Shown one piece after another: positions 8,625 to 18,183 of a stretch of DNA of 64,000 nt. Source of the DNA: Nostoc sp. GT001. GTDB lineage: Bacteria; Cyanobacteriota; Cyanobacteriia; Cyanobacteriales; Nostocaceae. Positions within the stretch are counted from its first letter, which is position 1. Every line of letters starts with the position of its first letter. The position numbers and the translations under genes are program-made. The stretch lies in assembly GCF_030382115.1 (NCBI RefSeq), contig NZ_JAUDRJ010000003.1:3791736-3855735 (forward strand). The letters are read 5' to 3'. The notes below the pieces were generated by a model that saw only the letters and a list, made by a program, of their open reading frames with translations, did not search any database and had not been told where the DNA came from.

Positions 8625-10022
8625 ATGTTATGTGTTGAGGAATTAATCAACTTAGACCCATTTCAACAACTTCCTAAAGAGAGGTTGCAGTGGGTTTGCG
8701 ATCGCGCTCAAACAGTTGAACTTTCTGCTGGAGAAGTGTTGTCCCATGAGGGAGATCCTGTATGTCGCTTATTTATCTTAGTCAAAGGTAAAATCAACAT
8801 CACCCGCCGCAGTGAAGGAGTGGAAATTCCCATCGGGCAGCATGAAGCCCCATCCTTTTTTGGTGAAATTCCAGTACTCACAGATGAACCTGCACCTGTG
8901 ACAATGCGGGCATTCACGAATTGCCACATCTATGAAATGAAAGGAGAAGATTTCCGTAAACTGCTGCATGAATGTCGTGATTTTGAGCGGATGGTCTTCC
9001 GAATTATGCAAAGTCGTGTCCGGGGGCTAGAGTCTTTCATTCGTGGGCGGGAAAAGATGGCAGCTTTAGGGACACTTGCCGCGGGTCTTGCTCATGAACT
9101 CAACAACCCAGCCGCAGCCCTGGTTCGGACTTTAAAAGAAATGCCAGCCGCCATCCTAGAGTTACAACGGATGAACTTAGTTTATGGGCAACGCAATGTT
9201 GACGAAGCCCATACTCAACACTGGTTGAGAGTACGCGATCTAGGCTATGAAGCGATTTTGAATAATCGCCTAGATCCGGTGACACTAAGCGATCGCGAAG
9301 ACATATTGCTGGAATGGTTAGAAGATTATGGTGTAAACCAAGCATGGAAATTAGCAGAACCTTTAGCAGAAGGTGGTGTTGAGGTTGAAACCCTAGAGCA
9401 ACTCATGGAACGTTGGCGCAACGACGACACAGAATTGCGAGAAATGGGATTACACTGGCTAGCACTTTCCTTTGAAGTCATGTCGATGATTAAACATGGT
9501 TTGCGAGGATCTGAGAGGATTTCCGAACTTGTGCAAGCGATGAAGTCTTATTCTTATCTCGATCAAGGCACTCAGCAAGAAGTAGATATACATCAAGGCT
9601 TGGAAGATACCTTGCGATTGTTTGCTCATAAACTCAAGTGCGGTGTCCAGGTGCAACGCAATTACGATCGAAGTCTTCCAAAAATCTTTGCCTATGGCAG
9701 TGAACTAAATCAGGTGTGGACAAACTTAATTGACAACGCCATTGATGCAATGGATGGTAAAGGACTGCTAGAAATTACAACACATCATTGCGATCGCTAT
9801 GCTCATATAGACATCATAGATTCTGGCAGTGGAATTCCACCTGAAATTAAAACCCGCATTTTTGAACCTTTCTTCACCACCAAATCAGTAGGGCATGGTT
9901 CAGGACTTGGTTTAGAAACCGTTCGCCGGATTGTAGAAAATCGCCATCACGGTACGCTTTCATTTGAGTCGCAGTCAGGCAGAACTTGTTTTACCATTTG
10001 CTTGCCCTTATCGAATAAATGA
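8625..10022 (+). CDS. Cyclic-nucleotide-domain sensor histidine kinase
   Basis: This 465-residue cytoplasmic kinase has no transmembrane segment. Residues about 10-130 form a CRP-like ligand domain (ILVKGKINI, FFGEIPVL). The phosphate-binding Arg usual in the cNMP cassette is not evident: the segment reads PAPVTMRA. It may therefore bind another ligand or act by protein contact. The phospho-acceptor His is at about residue 157 in GLAHELNNPAAAL. The ATPase part shows an N-box (NLIDNAIDAMDG), G1 (DSGSGIP), an F-box (FEPFFTT) and G2 (GHGSGLGLETV). A strong AAGGAGG sits 7 bases before the ATG. No response regulator is adjacent, so the partner is unknown. Confidence 0.9.
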   Translation: MLCVEELINLDPFQQLPKERLQWVCDRAQTVELSAGEVLSHEGDPVCRLFILVKGKINITRRSEGVEIPIGQHEAPSFFGEIPVLTDEPAPVTMRAFTNCHIYEMKGEDFRKLLHECRDFERMVFRIMQSRVRGLESFIRGREKMAALGTLAAGLAHELNNPAAALVRTLKEMPAAILELQRMNLVYGQRNVDEAHTQHWLRVRDLGYEAILNNRLDPVTLSDREDILLEWLEDYGVNQAWKLAEPLAEGGVEVETLEQLMERWRNDDTELREMGLHWLALSFEVMSMIKHGLRGSERISELVQAMKSYSYLDQGTQQEVDIHQGLEDTLRLFAHKLKCGVQVQRNYDRSLPKIFAYGSELNQVWTNLIDNAIDAMDGKGLLEITTHHCDRYAHIDIIDSGSGIPPEIKTRIFEPFFTTKSVGHGSGLGLETVRRIVENRHHGTLSFESQSGRTCFTICLPLSNK

Positions 10023-10030
10023 ATCAATAA

Positions 10031-10188
10031 GTAATATCATTTCCGCTAGATTACTTATTAAACCTGAAGAACCCCACCCCGCCAAAGCTATGCTTTGTCT
10101 CCCCTCCCCACAGGCGGGGAGGGGCTGGGGGTGGGGTGCAATGACTGTGGAAAGCAAATCATAACTAATTATACAGACATGATATAAC
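10031..10188. repeat. MITE-like element, copy 1
   Basis: The left end GTAATATCAT and right end ATGATATAAC are near-perfect inverted repeats. The core carries a GC-rich palindrome (CCCCTCCCC...GGGGAGGGG). A diverged copy with the same ends, order and core lies at 16867-17058. It starts just after the stop codon of the sensor kinase. Confidence 0.65.
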
Positions 10189-10290
10189 GCTCTTCCATCA
10201 CTCTCATCAAACAATAATCCAAGCAGAAAACTCAAACTATCACCCAATCAAGGTTTGAGGCTTTATTTTCTAATATAAATTCAAAAGTAA

Positions 10291-10419
10291 TTATTTATCT
10301 GATAATTCTGATCTTGTGGGCTGTTGTTCGGAGTTAACAAACTCAGTCTTAGGTGGTTTTCCTATTGTATTAGGAGGTTGTTTTTTTGTTTTGGGTTGTG
10401 GGTTATTATTCTCGCTCAT
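10291..10419 (-). CDS. Small hypothetical protein, 42 residues
   Basis: A strong AAGGAG lies 9 bases before the ATG at 10417-10419 and opens a frame that ends in TAA at 10291-10293. The product is very hydrophilic, rich in Pro, Lys, Asn, Gln and Thr, with MSENNNPQPKTKK at the start and no hydrophobic segment or Cys. It is probably unstructured. I recognise no family. The good ribosome-binding site supports real translation. It lies downstream of, and in the same direction as, the amylase gene, but beyond that gene's terminator hairpin. Confidence 0.45.
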   Translation of the reverse strand: MSENNNPQPKTKKQPPNTIGKPPKTEFVNSEQQPTRSELSDK

Positions 10420-10607
10420 CTTAATCTATCTCCTTAATAGCTTTAATTATTTGGCTGTTTTAAGATTTTTTGCTTGGAATTAGTCAAGCAAAAAGTTCAG
10501 TGATCGCAGTCAGTTTGTGTTTTGATGATTATGACTTCAAGCGATGTCATCGCCATTCCGTAATCCTGTTGAAAATTTTGCTGCCTTCTACGTCAAATAC
10601 TATTGTC

Positions 10608-10651
10608 AAAGAGGTAGATAGAGGAAAAAACTCCTTACTATCTACCTCTTT
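10608..10651 (-). terminator. Terminator hairpin after alpha-amylase
   Basis: Bases 10608-10621 and 10638-10651 form a perfect 14-bp stem with a 16-base loop containing a run of T on the minus strand. It begins 22 bp past the amylase stop codon, where an intrinsic terminator is expected. The T-tract after the stem is short, so it may instead act as an mRNA-stabilising end. Confidence 0.65.
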
Positions 10652-10672
10652 AACCTTAGTTTTCTATTCAAA

Positions 10673-12130
10673 CTATTTTTGCAGCCAGACCGATATTGAA
10701 CCACCAGGACATGGGAAATTTCCCCATCCGTCGTTATTGGTGTGAATGATATCGTTTATATGTCCTGTAGCATCGTAAAATTTCTGATTGGGTCGGAACA
10801 TGTTCATCCACTTGTTCCCTGGTGAACTATTGGTCAACACTACAGCCATTGCACCTGGATGATTACTATTACCCAAGCGCGTCCAACCGATAGTATTGGG
10901 ATGGTCAAAGTAATCATGCTGGTCGCCAAAACCGTATTCTCTACGCGCCTTCAAGAACTTGTCAATCAAGAAACGGTGAGAGTAAAGGGTAGTATCACGT
11001 CCTTTATCCTTATATTGTGCCCCGTAATAATCTGCATAGAAAACGCAAGGATAGCCTTCTCGGCGCAATAAGATTAGTGCATAGGCTAAGGGCTTAAACC
11101 AAGGTTCAACAGGCGACTCTAAAGATTGACAAGGTTGGGTATCATGGTTTTCGACAAAGGTAACAGCTAGGGCAGGTTGTTCTTTAACTAGGGTTCTATC
11201 AAAAATCGATCGCATATCGAAACTATTACCCTGGCGACTAGCTTGGTGAAACTTGAAATGTAGAGGCACATCAAATAACGACAAACGCCCATCACTAGAG
11301 GCAATATAACCGTGTAAGGCATTGATATCTTGAGACCAGTACTCCCCAACGCTAAACAGTTCCCGCCCACCAAAATGAACTCGCAGGTGATTTAACCAAT
11401 CACGGAAAAAAGTAGAGCGGATATGTTTAACAGCGTCAATACGAAAGCCATCTACACCTGTGGTGTCAATAAACCAACGCCCCCAATACATCAACTCACC
11501 GCGCACGAAGCCATTACCTGTATCCAGGTCATTCGCCATTAAATAATCGTAGTTGCCATGTTCGTAGCTAACTTCCGTCTCAAAATGTTTATCTTTAAGA
11601 CGGTAGAGCTTGTCTGCCTTTTTGGTATCTGCGTTATATGATAATGAATCAAAGCACCACCAATACCATTTCATACTGGAGTATTTATCTCCACGACCAG
11701 AAAAATTGAACTTTGTATAAGCTGCAATTTCGTACCAATCGCTGACTGGACGGTTGCGGTCATTCCAATCCATTTCCTGGGCCGAGATGCGTTCTATTTC
11801 ATCCCCACCATCTTTGTGGTTGAAAACCACATCGGCATAGATTTGAATACCTGTATCCTGTGCCGTTTTAATAGCCCTTAAGTATTGCTCGCGTGTTCCA
11901 TATTTTGTCCGAACAGTATTTTTTTGATTGAACTCACCCAAATCAAACAAATCGTAGACTGCGTATCCAACATCCGATGCTCCACCACTACCCTTATAAG
12001 CTGGCGGCAGCCATAAGGCAGTGAAGCCCGCATTAGCTAGCTCATTGGCTGTTTTATCCAGCTTGTCCCATAACGTACCATCATTGGAGATGTACCAATG
12101 GTAATACTGCATTATTACACCGTTGTTCAT
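10673..12130 (-). CDS. Cytoplasmic alpha-amylase (GH13)
   Basis: This 485-residue enzyme hydrolyses internal alpha-1,4 bonds of starch or glycogen. The four GH13 regions are in order: DVVFNHKDGGDE (about 100), GFRIDAVKH with the nucleophile Asp (about 229), FSVGEYW with the acid/base Glu (about 263), and FVENHDTQP (about 328). There is no signal peptide, so it acts in the cytoplasm, presumably on storage glycogen. The length and the MQYYHWY N-terminus match the Bacillus-type/AmyA subfamily. An AAAGG and a HIP1 site precede the ATG. It is a single gene, followed by a hairpin terminator. Confidence 0.93.
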   Translation of the reverse strand: MNNGVIMQYYHWYISNDGTLWDKLDKTANELANAGFTALWLPPAYKGSGGASDVGYAVYDLFDLGEFNQKNTVRTKYGTREQYLRAIKTAQDTGIQIYADVVFNHKDGGDEIERISAQEMDWNDRNRPVSDWYEIAAYTKFNFSGRGDKYSSMKWYWWCFDSLSYNADTKKADKLYRLKDKHFETEVSYEHGNYDYLMANDLDTGNGFVRGELMYWGRWFIDTTGVDGFRIDAVKHIRSTFFRDWLNHLRVHFGGRELFSVGEYWSQDINALHGYIASSDGRLSLFDVPLHFKFHQASRQGNSFDMRSIFDRTLVKEQPALAVTFVENHDTQPCQSLESPVEPWFKPLAYALILLRREGYPCVFYADYYGAQYKDKGRDTTLYSHRFLIDKFLKARREYGFGDQHDYFDHPNTIGWTRLGNSNHPGAMAVVLTNSSPGNKWMNMFRPNQKFYDATGHINDIIHTNNDGWGNFPCPGGSISVWLQK

Positions 12131-12265
12131 GCGATCGCCTTTGTAGAATCTTTGATTTTACAGATTTCTGCCAGAAATCTCTGATGCTAGGATATGTTAC
12201 TTTTGTCACACATCAGAACTTCATCCGAATTTATTTAGGTTTCATGACGACTTCACAAAGAGCAA

Positions 12266-13114
12266 TTACGAATTACTGGGACGGGATAATTGCTGATTTG
12301 CCTTGACAAGGTTAGTGAACTCCTGCAAAGTTTGACGATATTTTTCTTCAGCTATCGAGAATAAATCGTTATGGTTTGCCTCTTCAACCCACAAAGAAAG
12401 TTTTGGGGATATGGCAGCCTTAAACAGCTTTTCTCCATGAGCGAAAGGAACTATGTTATCTGCTTTTCCATGAATCACCAATATCGGACATTTAACTTTT
12501 TTTATCTTGTCAAGATTGGGAAATTTATCAAAAGGCAAAATCCGAAAAGGTACTATTACTTGAAAAGCGGAAATAAACGAGCTTTCAATAATTAAACCAG
12601 CTATTGGTTTCTGCATTGCTAAATTTACCGCCGAACCACCTCCAACCGAACGCCCCAAAACTATAATTTTTTCAGGTGGAATTTTTAAACTTTGGGTCAA
12701 ATAATTGTAAGCGCTATTGATATCTTCGTATGCATGACTTTCTGTCGGTTTTCCTTGACTCGTACCATAACCACGATAATCAAAAGCAAAGACACTAAAA
12801 CCCCATGCGTGTAATTTTTCTAAAATCTGTTTGATATCTCCTAAATCTTCAGAATTACCATGAGAATAAAGAATAGTATATTTCGCTTGAGTGTTCAATA
12901 AGTATGTAGCTGAGATATTTGTATCTTTCCCACTCCTTAACTTCAGAATTGTTGGATCATCCTGATAGCTAGAAGATTGAGACAGAAAAATCATGCTATC
13001 TGCCCGAAAATATACAAATGCGGCAAAAAATAGATAGATAAAGATTAAAGATTTGACCAGCCGTTGCCAAGTCAAATCGCCAATTAGCAGTTTTATAATT
13101 TGCTGTTTATCCAT
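12266..13114 (-). CDS. Membrane-anchored alpha/beta hydrolase
   Basis: This 282-residue protein has one N-terminal transmembrane segment (about 20-36) followed by an alpha/beta hydrolase domain. The catalytic triad is readable: Ser156 in GRSVGG, Asp219 in HGKADNIVP, and His248 in EANHND. An oxyanion-side SHGNSEDLGD occurs near residue 84. The pattern matches the BEM46/ABHD13-type serine hydrolases, whose substrates are mostly unknown. It lies 135 bp upstream of the amylase gene in the same direction. No ribosome-binding site is evident. Confidence 0.85.
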   Translation of the reverse strand: MDKQQIIKLLIGDLTWQRLVKSLIFIYLFFAAFVYFRADSMIFLSQSSSYQDDPTILKLRSGKDTNISATYLLNTQAKYTILYSHGNSEDLGDIKQILEKLHAWGFSVFAFDYRGYGTSQGKPTESHAYEDINSAYNYLTQSLKIPPEKIIVLGRSVGGGSAVNLAMQKPIAGLIIESSFISAFQVIVPFRILPFDKFPNLDKIKKVKCPILVIHGKADNIVPFAHGEKLFKAAISPKLSLWVEEANHNDLFSIAEEKYRQTLQEFTNLVKANQQLSRPSNS

Positions 13115-13221
13115 TAGTTTTTATTTATTGGGTAAAACTTTATTTCCAGGTTTCCCGATTTTTGATGTTTCCTAACTTTAATACAACTTCATCAAACTTC
13201 ACGCCAACTTTGTCACAAATA

Positions 13222-13342
13222 GACCTCTTGCAAAAGTCCCTAAACCCCACCCCCAACCCCTCCCCGTTTACGGGGAGGGGAGACAAAGCGTAGCTTTGGC
13301 GGGGTGGGGTTCTTTCTTATTTTTGATTTATGCAAGAGACTC
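13222..13342. repeat. MITE-like element with GC-rich core
   Basis: The left end GACCTCTTGCAAAAGTC (13222-13238) is an imperfect inverted match of the right end GATTTATGCAAGAGACTC (13325-13342). The core is the reverse complement of the core of the 10031-10188 element but carries different ends, so the same core has been combined with two kinds of termini. Confidence 0.6.
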
Positions 13343-13380
13343 CATGAGCTGCGCTCACAAGGAACAATGAAAATGTCTTT

Positions 13381-13413
13381 TCCTCCTGCTTCCTGCCTTC
13401 TGCCTCCTGCCTT
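13381..13413. repeat. STRR-like heptamer repeat cluster
   Basis: TCCTGCC/TTCTGCC units follow one another here. On the other strand these are the same units as at 4078-4109. Confidence 0.6.
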
Positions 13414-13652
13414 ATTTTTAAGGCAGGTCTAATGAGTATCTGGAGTGAAGCAACTGAGTAATTTACTTAACTCAGATTATTGAGCCGATACCAACAAACA
13501 CTGTGATATTCCCTAATCCTAGATGGGAATGATTAGTGTTGTATAAATTACAGTTACCAAAACTGAAACGGTCATCAAATCCCAAGCTGCTCAAGACTAT
13601 TCTAAGTAAATAGTCAAATGTGATAGAAAAAATTTAGTGTGAGGATTTAGCC

Positions 13653-15719
13653 ATGTCTTACCCGATTCCGTCCAAAATGTGGCAGCGAGTCAGTTTTGTA
13701 ATATTGTTTTTATTGATACCGTCAGTAGGAATTGCGATTTTACGCCAGTCTGCTACGATCGCAGTTCCAGCCAATCAGACTCCTACCAGTTCTACCTCAA
13801 AAACTTCCATTCTACCCAATCACCCTGACTACCAAGCACTCCAGGCATTGGTAAAACAGTATAGTTGTGTCGTTCCCGTCCAAAATTTTGGCACTATTCC
13901 TGTAACCCGGACTGAGTTTGCCACAGTCTTGAATGCCTGTGTGAATCGTAGCAATGAGTTAATAGCGAATGATCCCAAGATCGTTACCCCAGCAGATATG
14001 AAAATTCTGCAACGCTTGCAGTCAGAATTTTCACCGGAGTTAGCAACCCTAAAAAGTCCGATAGAGGAATTGGAAGCTCGTAGTCCCATCACTCCGAATC
14101 AGCCTACCAGAGAACGTATTCAAACTGAGTCTACCCGAAAGACTCAAGCCGTACCCACAGCTCCACCCCTTAGTATTCCGTCTGGCTCATCTGTGCAGGA
14201 TCAAGTTGCTAACCGTGCGAATATGCCTAAACTCCAAAGTGGCAGTATTGGCAGGGTTGCCCCGGAACCACAAACAGGTAGCGGATTCAATACAGAAAAC
14301 TACAACCGGATTGAAGATAATCCCTTTCATCGCGTCGGTAACGATCCCCTTTCCACCTTTTCCATTGATGTAGATACAGCATCTTACAGCAACGTGCGAC
14401 GGTTTATTACTCAAGGGGAATTACCACCCAAAGATGCAGTGCGAATTGAGGAATTAATCAATTATTTTACCTACAATTATCCCCAACCAAAAGGCGATCG
14501 CCCTTTTTCCGTCACCACTGAAGTTGCTGCTGCTCCCTGGAATCCTCGACACAAGCTGGTACAGGTAGGTTTGCAAGGTAAACGCCTAGAAAGCAAAACT
14601 TTACCACCCAGCAACTTAGTATTTCTGATTGATGTCTCCGGTTCTATGGATGACCCGAATAAATTACCTTTGGTGCAACAGTCACTCAAATTGTTGGTCA
14701 ATCAACTGCGTCCTGAAGACCGGGTAAGTTTGGTAGTCTATGCGGGGAATGCTGGATTGGTGTTACCTGCTACTCCTGGTAGTCAAAAATCAACAATTTT
14801 GGCGGCGATTGACCGCTTAAAGGCTGGAGGCTCCACTGCTGGCGGTCAGGGTATTGAATTAGCTTACAAGATAGCCAAAGAAAGCTTCCTCAAATCTGGT
14901 AATAACAGAGTCATTTTAGCTACCGATGGAGATTTTAACGTTGGGGTTTCCAGTGATGGCGACCTGACACGGTTAATTGAACAAAAGCGAGAGCAGGGAA
15001 TTTTCCTGACGGTGTTGGGATTTGGCACCGGCAATTATAAGGATGGAAAAATGGAGCAACTGGCTGATAAGGGTAACGGCAATTATGCTTATATTGATAC
15101 CCTATTAGAAGCCAAAAAGGTTTTAGTTAACGATCTCAGGGGAACTCTGTTTACTATTGCCAAGGATGTGAAAATTCAGGTGGAGTTTAATCCGGCGAAA
15201 GTTCAGGCATATCGCTTGATTGGTTACGAAAACCGTCTGCTGCAAAACCAGGATTTTAATGACGACAAGAAAGATGCAGGGGATATTGGGGCTGGTCATT
15301 CTGTGACAGCGCTTTATGAAATAATTCCCACTGGTACAAAAAGCGATGTGAAACTCCCAGAGATAGACCCTTTGCGGTATCAGCGTTCTGGTGAAACTGC
15401 CTCGGAGGCTGCTGGTAATGAGTTGATGCAGGTGAAACTGCGCTATAAGTCACCCCAGGACAGCACCAGTCAACTAATTACCCAAACCATCCAAGATGAT
15501 GATTTGAGAACCGACCAGATACCCTCCACAAACCTGAGATTTGCTGCTGCGGTAGCGACCTTTGGGATGGTGTTGCGTGACTCTGAGTATAAAGGAGATG
15601 CTAGTTATGATTTGGTGATGAAATTGGCAAGCCAAGGGAAGGGGGAAGATCAGGAGGGCTATCGGGGTGAGTTTATTCGCCTAGTGGAGCAATCTAGAGG
15701 GTTGATGACAAGAAAATGA
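13653..15719 (+). CDS. Exported VWA-domain protein (YfbK-like)
   Basis: This 688-residue protein has an N-terminal signal or anchor segment (about 12-30). Residues about 50-110 (HPDYQALQALVKQYSCV) resemble the SLH-like stretch of cyanobacterial envelope proteins. A low-complexity Thr/Ser/Pro linker follows. The conserved pre-VWA block (ENPFHRVGNDPLSTFSIDVDTASYSNVRRF) is near residue 225. The VWA domain itself has the metal-site motif DVSGSM at about 327-332 and ATDGDFNVG further on. The C-terminal DUF3520-type domain follows. Proteins of this build sit at the cell envelope and use metal-dependent protein binding; partners are unknown. A GAGG precedes the ATG. Confidence 0.88.
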   Translation: MSYPIPSKMWQRVSFVILFLLIPSVGIAILRQSATIAVPANQTPTSSTSKTSILPNHPDYQALQALVKQYSCVVPVQNFGTIPVTRTEFATVLNACVNRSNELIANDPKIVTPADMKILQRLQSEFSPELATLKSPIEELEARSPITPNQPTRERIQTESTRKTQAVPTAPPLSIPSGSSVQDQVANRANMPKLQSGSIGRVAPEPQTGSGFNTENYNRIEDNPFHRVGNDPLSTFSIDVDTASYSNVRRFITQGELPPKDAVRIEELINYFTYNYPQPKGDRPFSVTTEVAAAPWNPRHKLVQVGLQGKRLESKTLPPSNLVFLIDVSGSMDDPNKLPLVQQSLKLLVNQLRPEDRVSLVVYAGNAGLVLPATPGSQKSTILAAIDRLKAGGSTAGGQGIELAYKIAKESFLKSGNNRVILATDGDFNVGVSSDGDLTRLIEQKREQGIFLTVLGFGTGNYKDGKMEQLADKGNGNYAYIDTLLEAKKVLVNDLRGTLFTIAKDVKIQVEFNPAKVQAYRLIGYENRLLQNQDFNDDKKDAGDIGAGHSVTALYEIIPTGTKSDVKLPEIDPLRYQRSGETASEAAGNELMQVKLRYKSPQDSTSQLITQTIQDDDLRTDQIPSTNLRFAAAVATFGMVLRDSEYKGDASYDLVMKLASQGKGEDQEGYRGEFIRLVEQSRGLMTRK

Positions 15720-16005
15720 TTTTAGACTACAACTGAGACAGGGAGTAGGGAGTGGTGTAGTTCAATTACTCAAAAACCGCTGTCATCTCTAGAAGAGATT
15801 CACAATCTACAAAAGAGCGATCGCTCTCCACTGTATTAGATATCTGCAATAAATACAGCAATTTAATTTCAGAAGAGAGCATTGCATATCTGCGAGATGT
15901 TTGGCGATCGCTGCTAGTCAGAAAACTTATTCCCTACTCTGCAAGACAAGAAAGAATAAATGCTTAACTGAACTGTATTGTCCCATGTAAGGTTTTGATT
16001 TGCTT

Positions 16006-16827
16006 CTATTTTCTCCCCTTTCTTCCCAGTGGTATACACATCGGTGTCCCTGAAACCGGGTCTGGGATAATTCGACATTCTAACCCAAACACCTCCCTTA
16101 CCATCTTCTCAGTAATCACCAAATCAGGTTCGCCGACAGCAAAAATTTCACCTTCTTTCACCGCTACCAAATAATCAGCATAACGACAGGCATGATTCAA
16201 ATCATGTAACACCATGACAATCGTTCGTTGCTGGTTTTGGTTTAAATCATACAATAAATCTAAAACTTCTATTTGGTGCGCCAAATCTAAAAAAGTAGTT
16301 GGTTCATCTAACAATAAAATATCCGTATCTTGAGCTAATGCCATTGCAATCCAAGCACGTTGTCGCTGTCCACCAGAAAGAGTATCTAACTCGCGTTCTG
16401 ACAGGTGTTTAATCCCAGTAATTTCTAACGCTAGTTCTACTAATCTTTCATCTTCTTTTGTCCACTGCTGCAACCAGCTTTGATAAGGAAATCTTCCGCA
16501 AGCTACCAAATCTCGAACGGTTAATCCTTCTGGTGCAACTGGGCCTTGGGTAAGAATCCCTAATTTTTTAGCAACATCTTTTGTTGATAGCTTAAATACA
16601 TCTGTTGTATCTAAATAAATTGTGCCAACGCGAGGTTTTAATAATCTTGCTAAACCCCGTAATAAAGTAGATTTTCCACAGCCATTTGCACCGACTAAAG
16701 CAGTTATTTTTCCTGGTGGTATATTTAAATCTAAATGCTTAATAATAGTTATATTATCATAACCCAAAGTCAAATTATTTGCTGACATTTGGTAATGTAA
16801 ATTATCGCTCAATAATGACATTGACAT
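16006..16827 (-). CDS. Ferric siderophore ABC transporter ATPase (FecE-type)
   Basis: This 273-residue ATPase has Walker [10 protein letters not shown] (46-54), signature LSGGQRQR, Walker [10 protein letters not shown] and a switch His in VLHDLNHA. The overall sequence fits the FecE/FhuC group that powers FecCD permeases. It lies downstream of two FecCD permease genes on the same strand, but a MITE fills most of the 303-bp gap. Its transcription may therefore be partly uncoupled from theirs. No clear ribosome-binding site is present, and the ATG two codons later is an alternative start. Confidence 0.92.
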   Translation of the reverse strand: MSMSLLSDNLHYQMSANNLTLGYDNITIIKHLDLNIPPGKITALVGANGCGKSTLLRGLARLLKPRVGTIYLDTTDVFKLSTKDVAKKLGILTQGPVAPEGLTVRDLVACGRFPYQSWLQQWTKEDERLVELALEITGIKHLSERELDTLSGGQRQRAWIAMALAQDTDILLLDEPTTFLDLAHQIEVLDLLYDLNQNQQRTIVMVLHDLNHACRYADYLVAVKEGEIFAVGEPDLVITEKMVREVFGLECRIIPDPVSGTPMCIPLGRKGRK

Positions 16828-16866
16828 AATTAAACTTAAGAGAATCTTCGATAATTTTGTAAGTAT

Positions 16867-17058
16867 GTAATATCATATCCGTTTGATTACTTAATAAAAC
16901 CCAAAGAACCCCACCCCACTAAATCAGCGCTTTGTTTCCCCTCCCCGCAGGTAGATAGGGGATTAAGGGGAGCCAGCGCGGTCATGGCATGAGCAACTGG
17001 CGCGTAGGGTGCAAGTACTATGGGAATCATAACTAATTACCTGGACATGACATATCAC
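16867..17058. repeat. MITE-like element, copy 2, within the transport operon
   Basis: It shares ends (GTAATATCAT and a diverged GACATGACATATCAC), order and GC-rich core with 10031-10188, with about 35 extra bp inside. It occupies most of the 303-bp gap between the permease and ATPase genes. Nothing else is seen in that gap. Confidence 0.62.
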
Positions 17059-17130
17059 ACTATTCGCTTTTATTAATGCTACACCTAAAAAAGAATTTAT
17101 TTCTACTTACTTAGTATTAAGTATACTGAA

Positions 17131-18183
17131 TTAGGTCTTGCTTTTTCGATTGTTAATTAATAAATAAATAAAATATGGGGCACCAATCACAGCAGTAACA
17201 ATTCCACAAGGAATTTCGATAGGAGCAAAAATAATTCTGCCGATAAAATCAGATAAAACCACAATCATTGCTCCTGTCATTCCCGCTACTGGAATCAAAC
17301 CTTGATGATTTCCACCTACTAATTGACGGGCTATATGGGGAGCAATTAATCCCACAAATCCAATTGTTCCCGCAGTTGCTACTGCTGAACCAGAAAGTGC
17401 TGCACTAATTAATAATAATAAACTGCGCTGCCATTCAACTTTATTACCTAAACCTTTAGCAATATCATCTCCTAAATTTAAAGCATTTAATTCTGGTGCT
17501 TTGATTAAAGCCAAAGGCACAAATATAACTAGCCAAGGTAAAAAAGCAAAAACCTGTTCCCAAGTTCTACCGTAAACGCTACCAGCTAACCAAACTAAAG
17601 CCTGACTTACATCGTCAATTTGACCAAATGTCACGATGAAACTAGTAAAAGCACTAGCTACAGCCGAAATTCCCACACCAATTAAAATTAAGCGAATGGG
17701 ATGAAGTCCCCGATCCCACGCTAAAAAGTAAATTAATAAAGATGCAACTAACGCACCTACAAAAGCTGATAAAGGTAAAATTCCTGCTGGAAAGTTTGGT
17801 AATAATACAATTACACTTACAGCTGCAAGGCTTGCACCGGAATTAATGCCAATAATTCCGGGGTCAGCTAAAGAATTTCGAGTTAAACTTTGCATGATTG
17901 TGCCAGAAATTGCTAAAGCCATCCCGACCAAACAAGCGGTTAAGATTCTGGGCAAACGTAGAGTATTAATTACAAAAGCATAATCGGGATTTCCTGTATC
18001 TATTCCCAGTACAGTTTGAATTACAGCTAGCGGCGGTGTTGGGTATTCTCCCACTGAAGTGTTAATTACCATCACTGCTAAGGTGATAATTATCAAGATA
18101 AATAAAGTGCTGGGAACTTGGTTTTGAATCCGAAAGGAAAAGCCTAGTTTTGTAGAACGAAAAATCAGTGAGTTTTTCTTCAT
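17131..18183 (-). CDS. FecCD-family siderophore permease (second subunit)
   Basis: This 350-residue multi-span membrane protein has the FecCD motifs LRLPRILTACLVGMALA, SLTRNSLADPGIIGINSGAS and GTIGFVGLIAPHIARQLVG. The last is the ATPase-contact loop. It should form the inner-membrane channel as a heterodimer with the neighbouring permease. Its ATG overlaps the TGA of the upstream permease by four bases (ATGA), so the two are translationally coupled, as is usual for heterodimeric FecCD pairs. Confidence 0.93.
   Translation of the reverse strand: MKKNSLIFRSTKLGFSFRIQNQVPSTLFILIIITLAVMVINTSVGEYPTPPLAVIQTVLGIDTGNPDYAFVINTLRLPRILTACLVGMALAISGTIMQSLTRNSLADPGIIGINSGASLAAVSVIVLLPNFPAGILPLSAFVGALVASLLIYFLAWDRGLHPIRLILIGVGISAVASAFTSFIVTFGQIDDVSQALVWLAGSVYGRTWEQVFAFLPWLVIFVPLALIKAPELNALNLGDDIAKGLGNKVEWQRSLLLLISAALSGSAVATAGTIGFVGLIAPHIARQLVGGNHQGLIPVAGMTGAMIVVLSDFIGRIIFAPIEIPCGIVTAVIGAPYFIYLLINNRKSKT

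Larger units (their letters stand above)
13115..13652. other. Divergent intergenic region with two repeats
   Basis: This region lies between the minus-strand hydrolase and the plus-strand VWA gene. It contains a MITE at 13222-13342 and a heptamer cluster at 13381-13413. The rest holds no gene. A GAGG ribosome-binding site for the VWA gene lies at its right end. Confidence 0.5.

Noticed and set aside
10008..10247. Minus-strand ORF of 79 codons over the MITE at 10031-10188
   Set aside because: It is read through the palindromic GC-rich core of the element and has no ribosome-binding site.
13381..13413. CRISPR array
   Set aside because: The units are 7-8 bp and contiguous, without spacers or cas genes. 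They are STRR-type repeats.
15757..15966. Open frame of about 69 codons after the VWA gene, ending YSARQERINA
   Set aside because: No ATG, GTG or TTG with a ribosome-binding site opens it, and I recognise no family. It may be a gene remnant, but I cannot support it.
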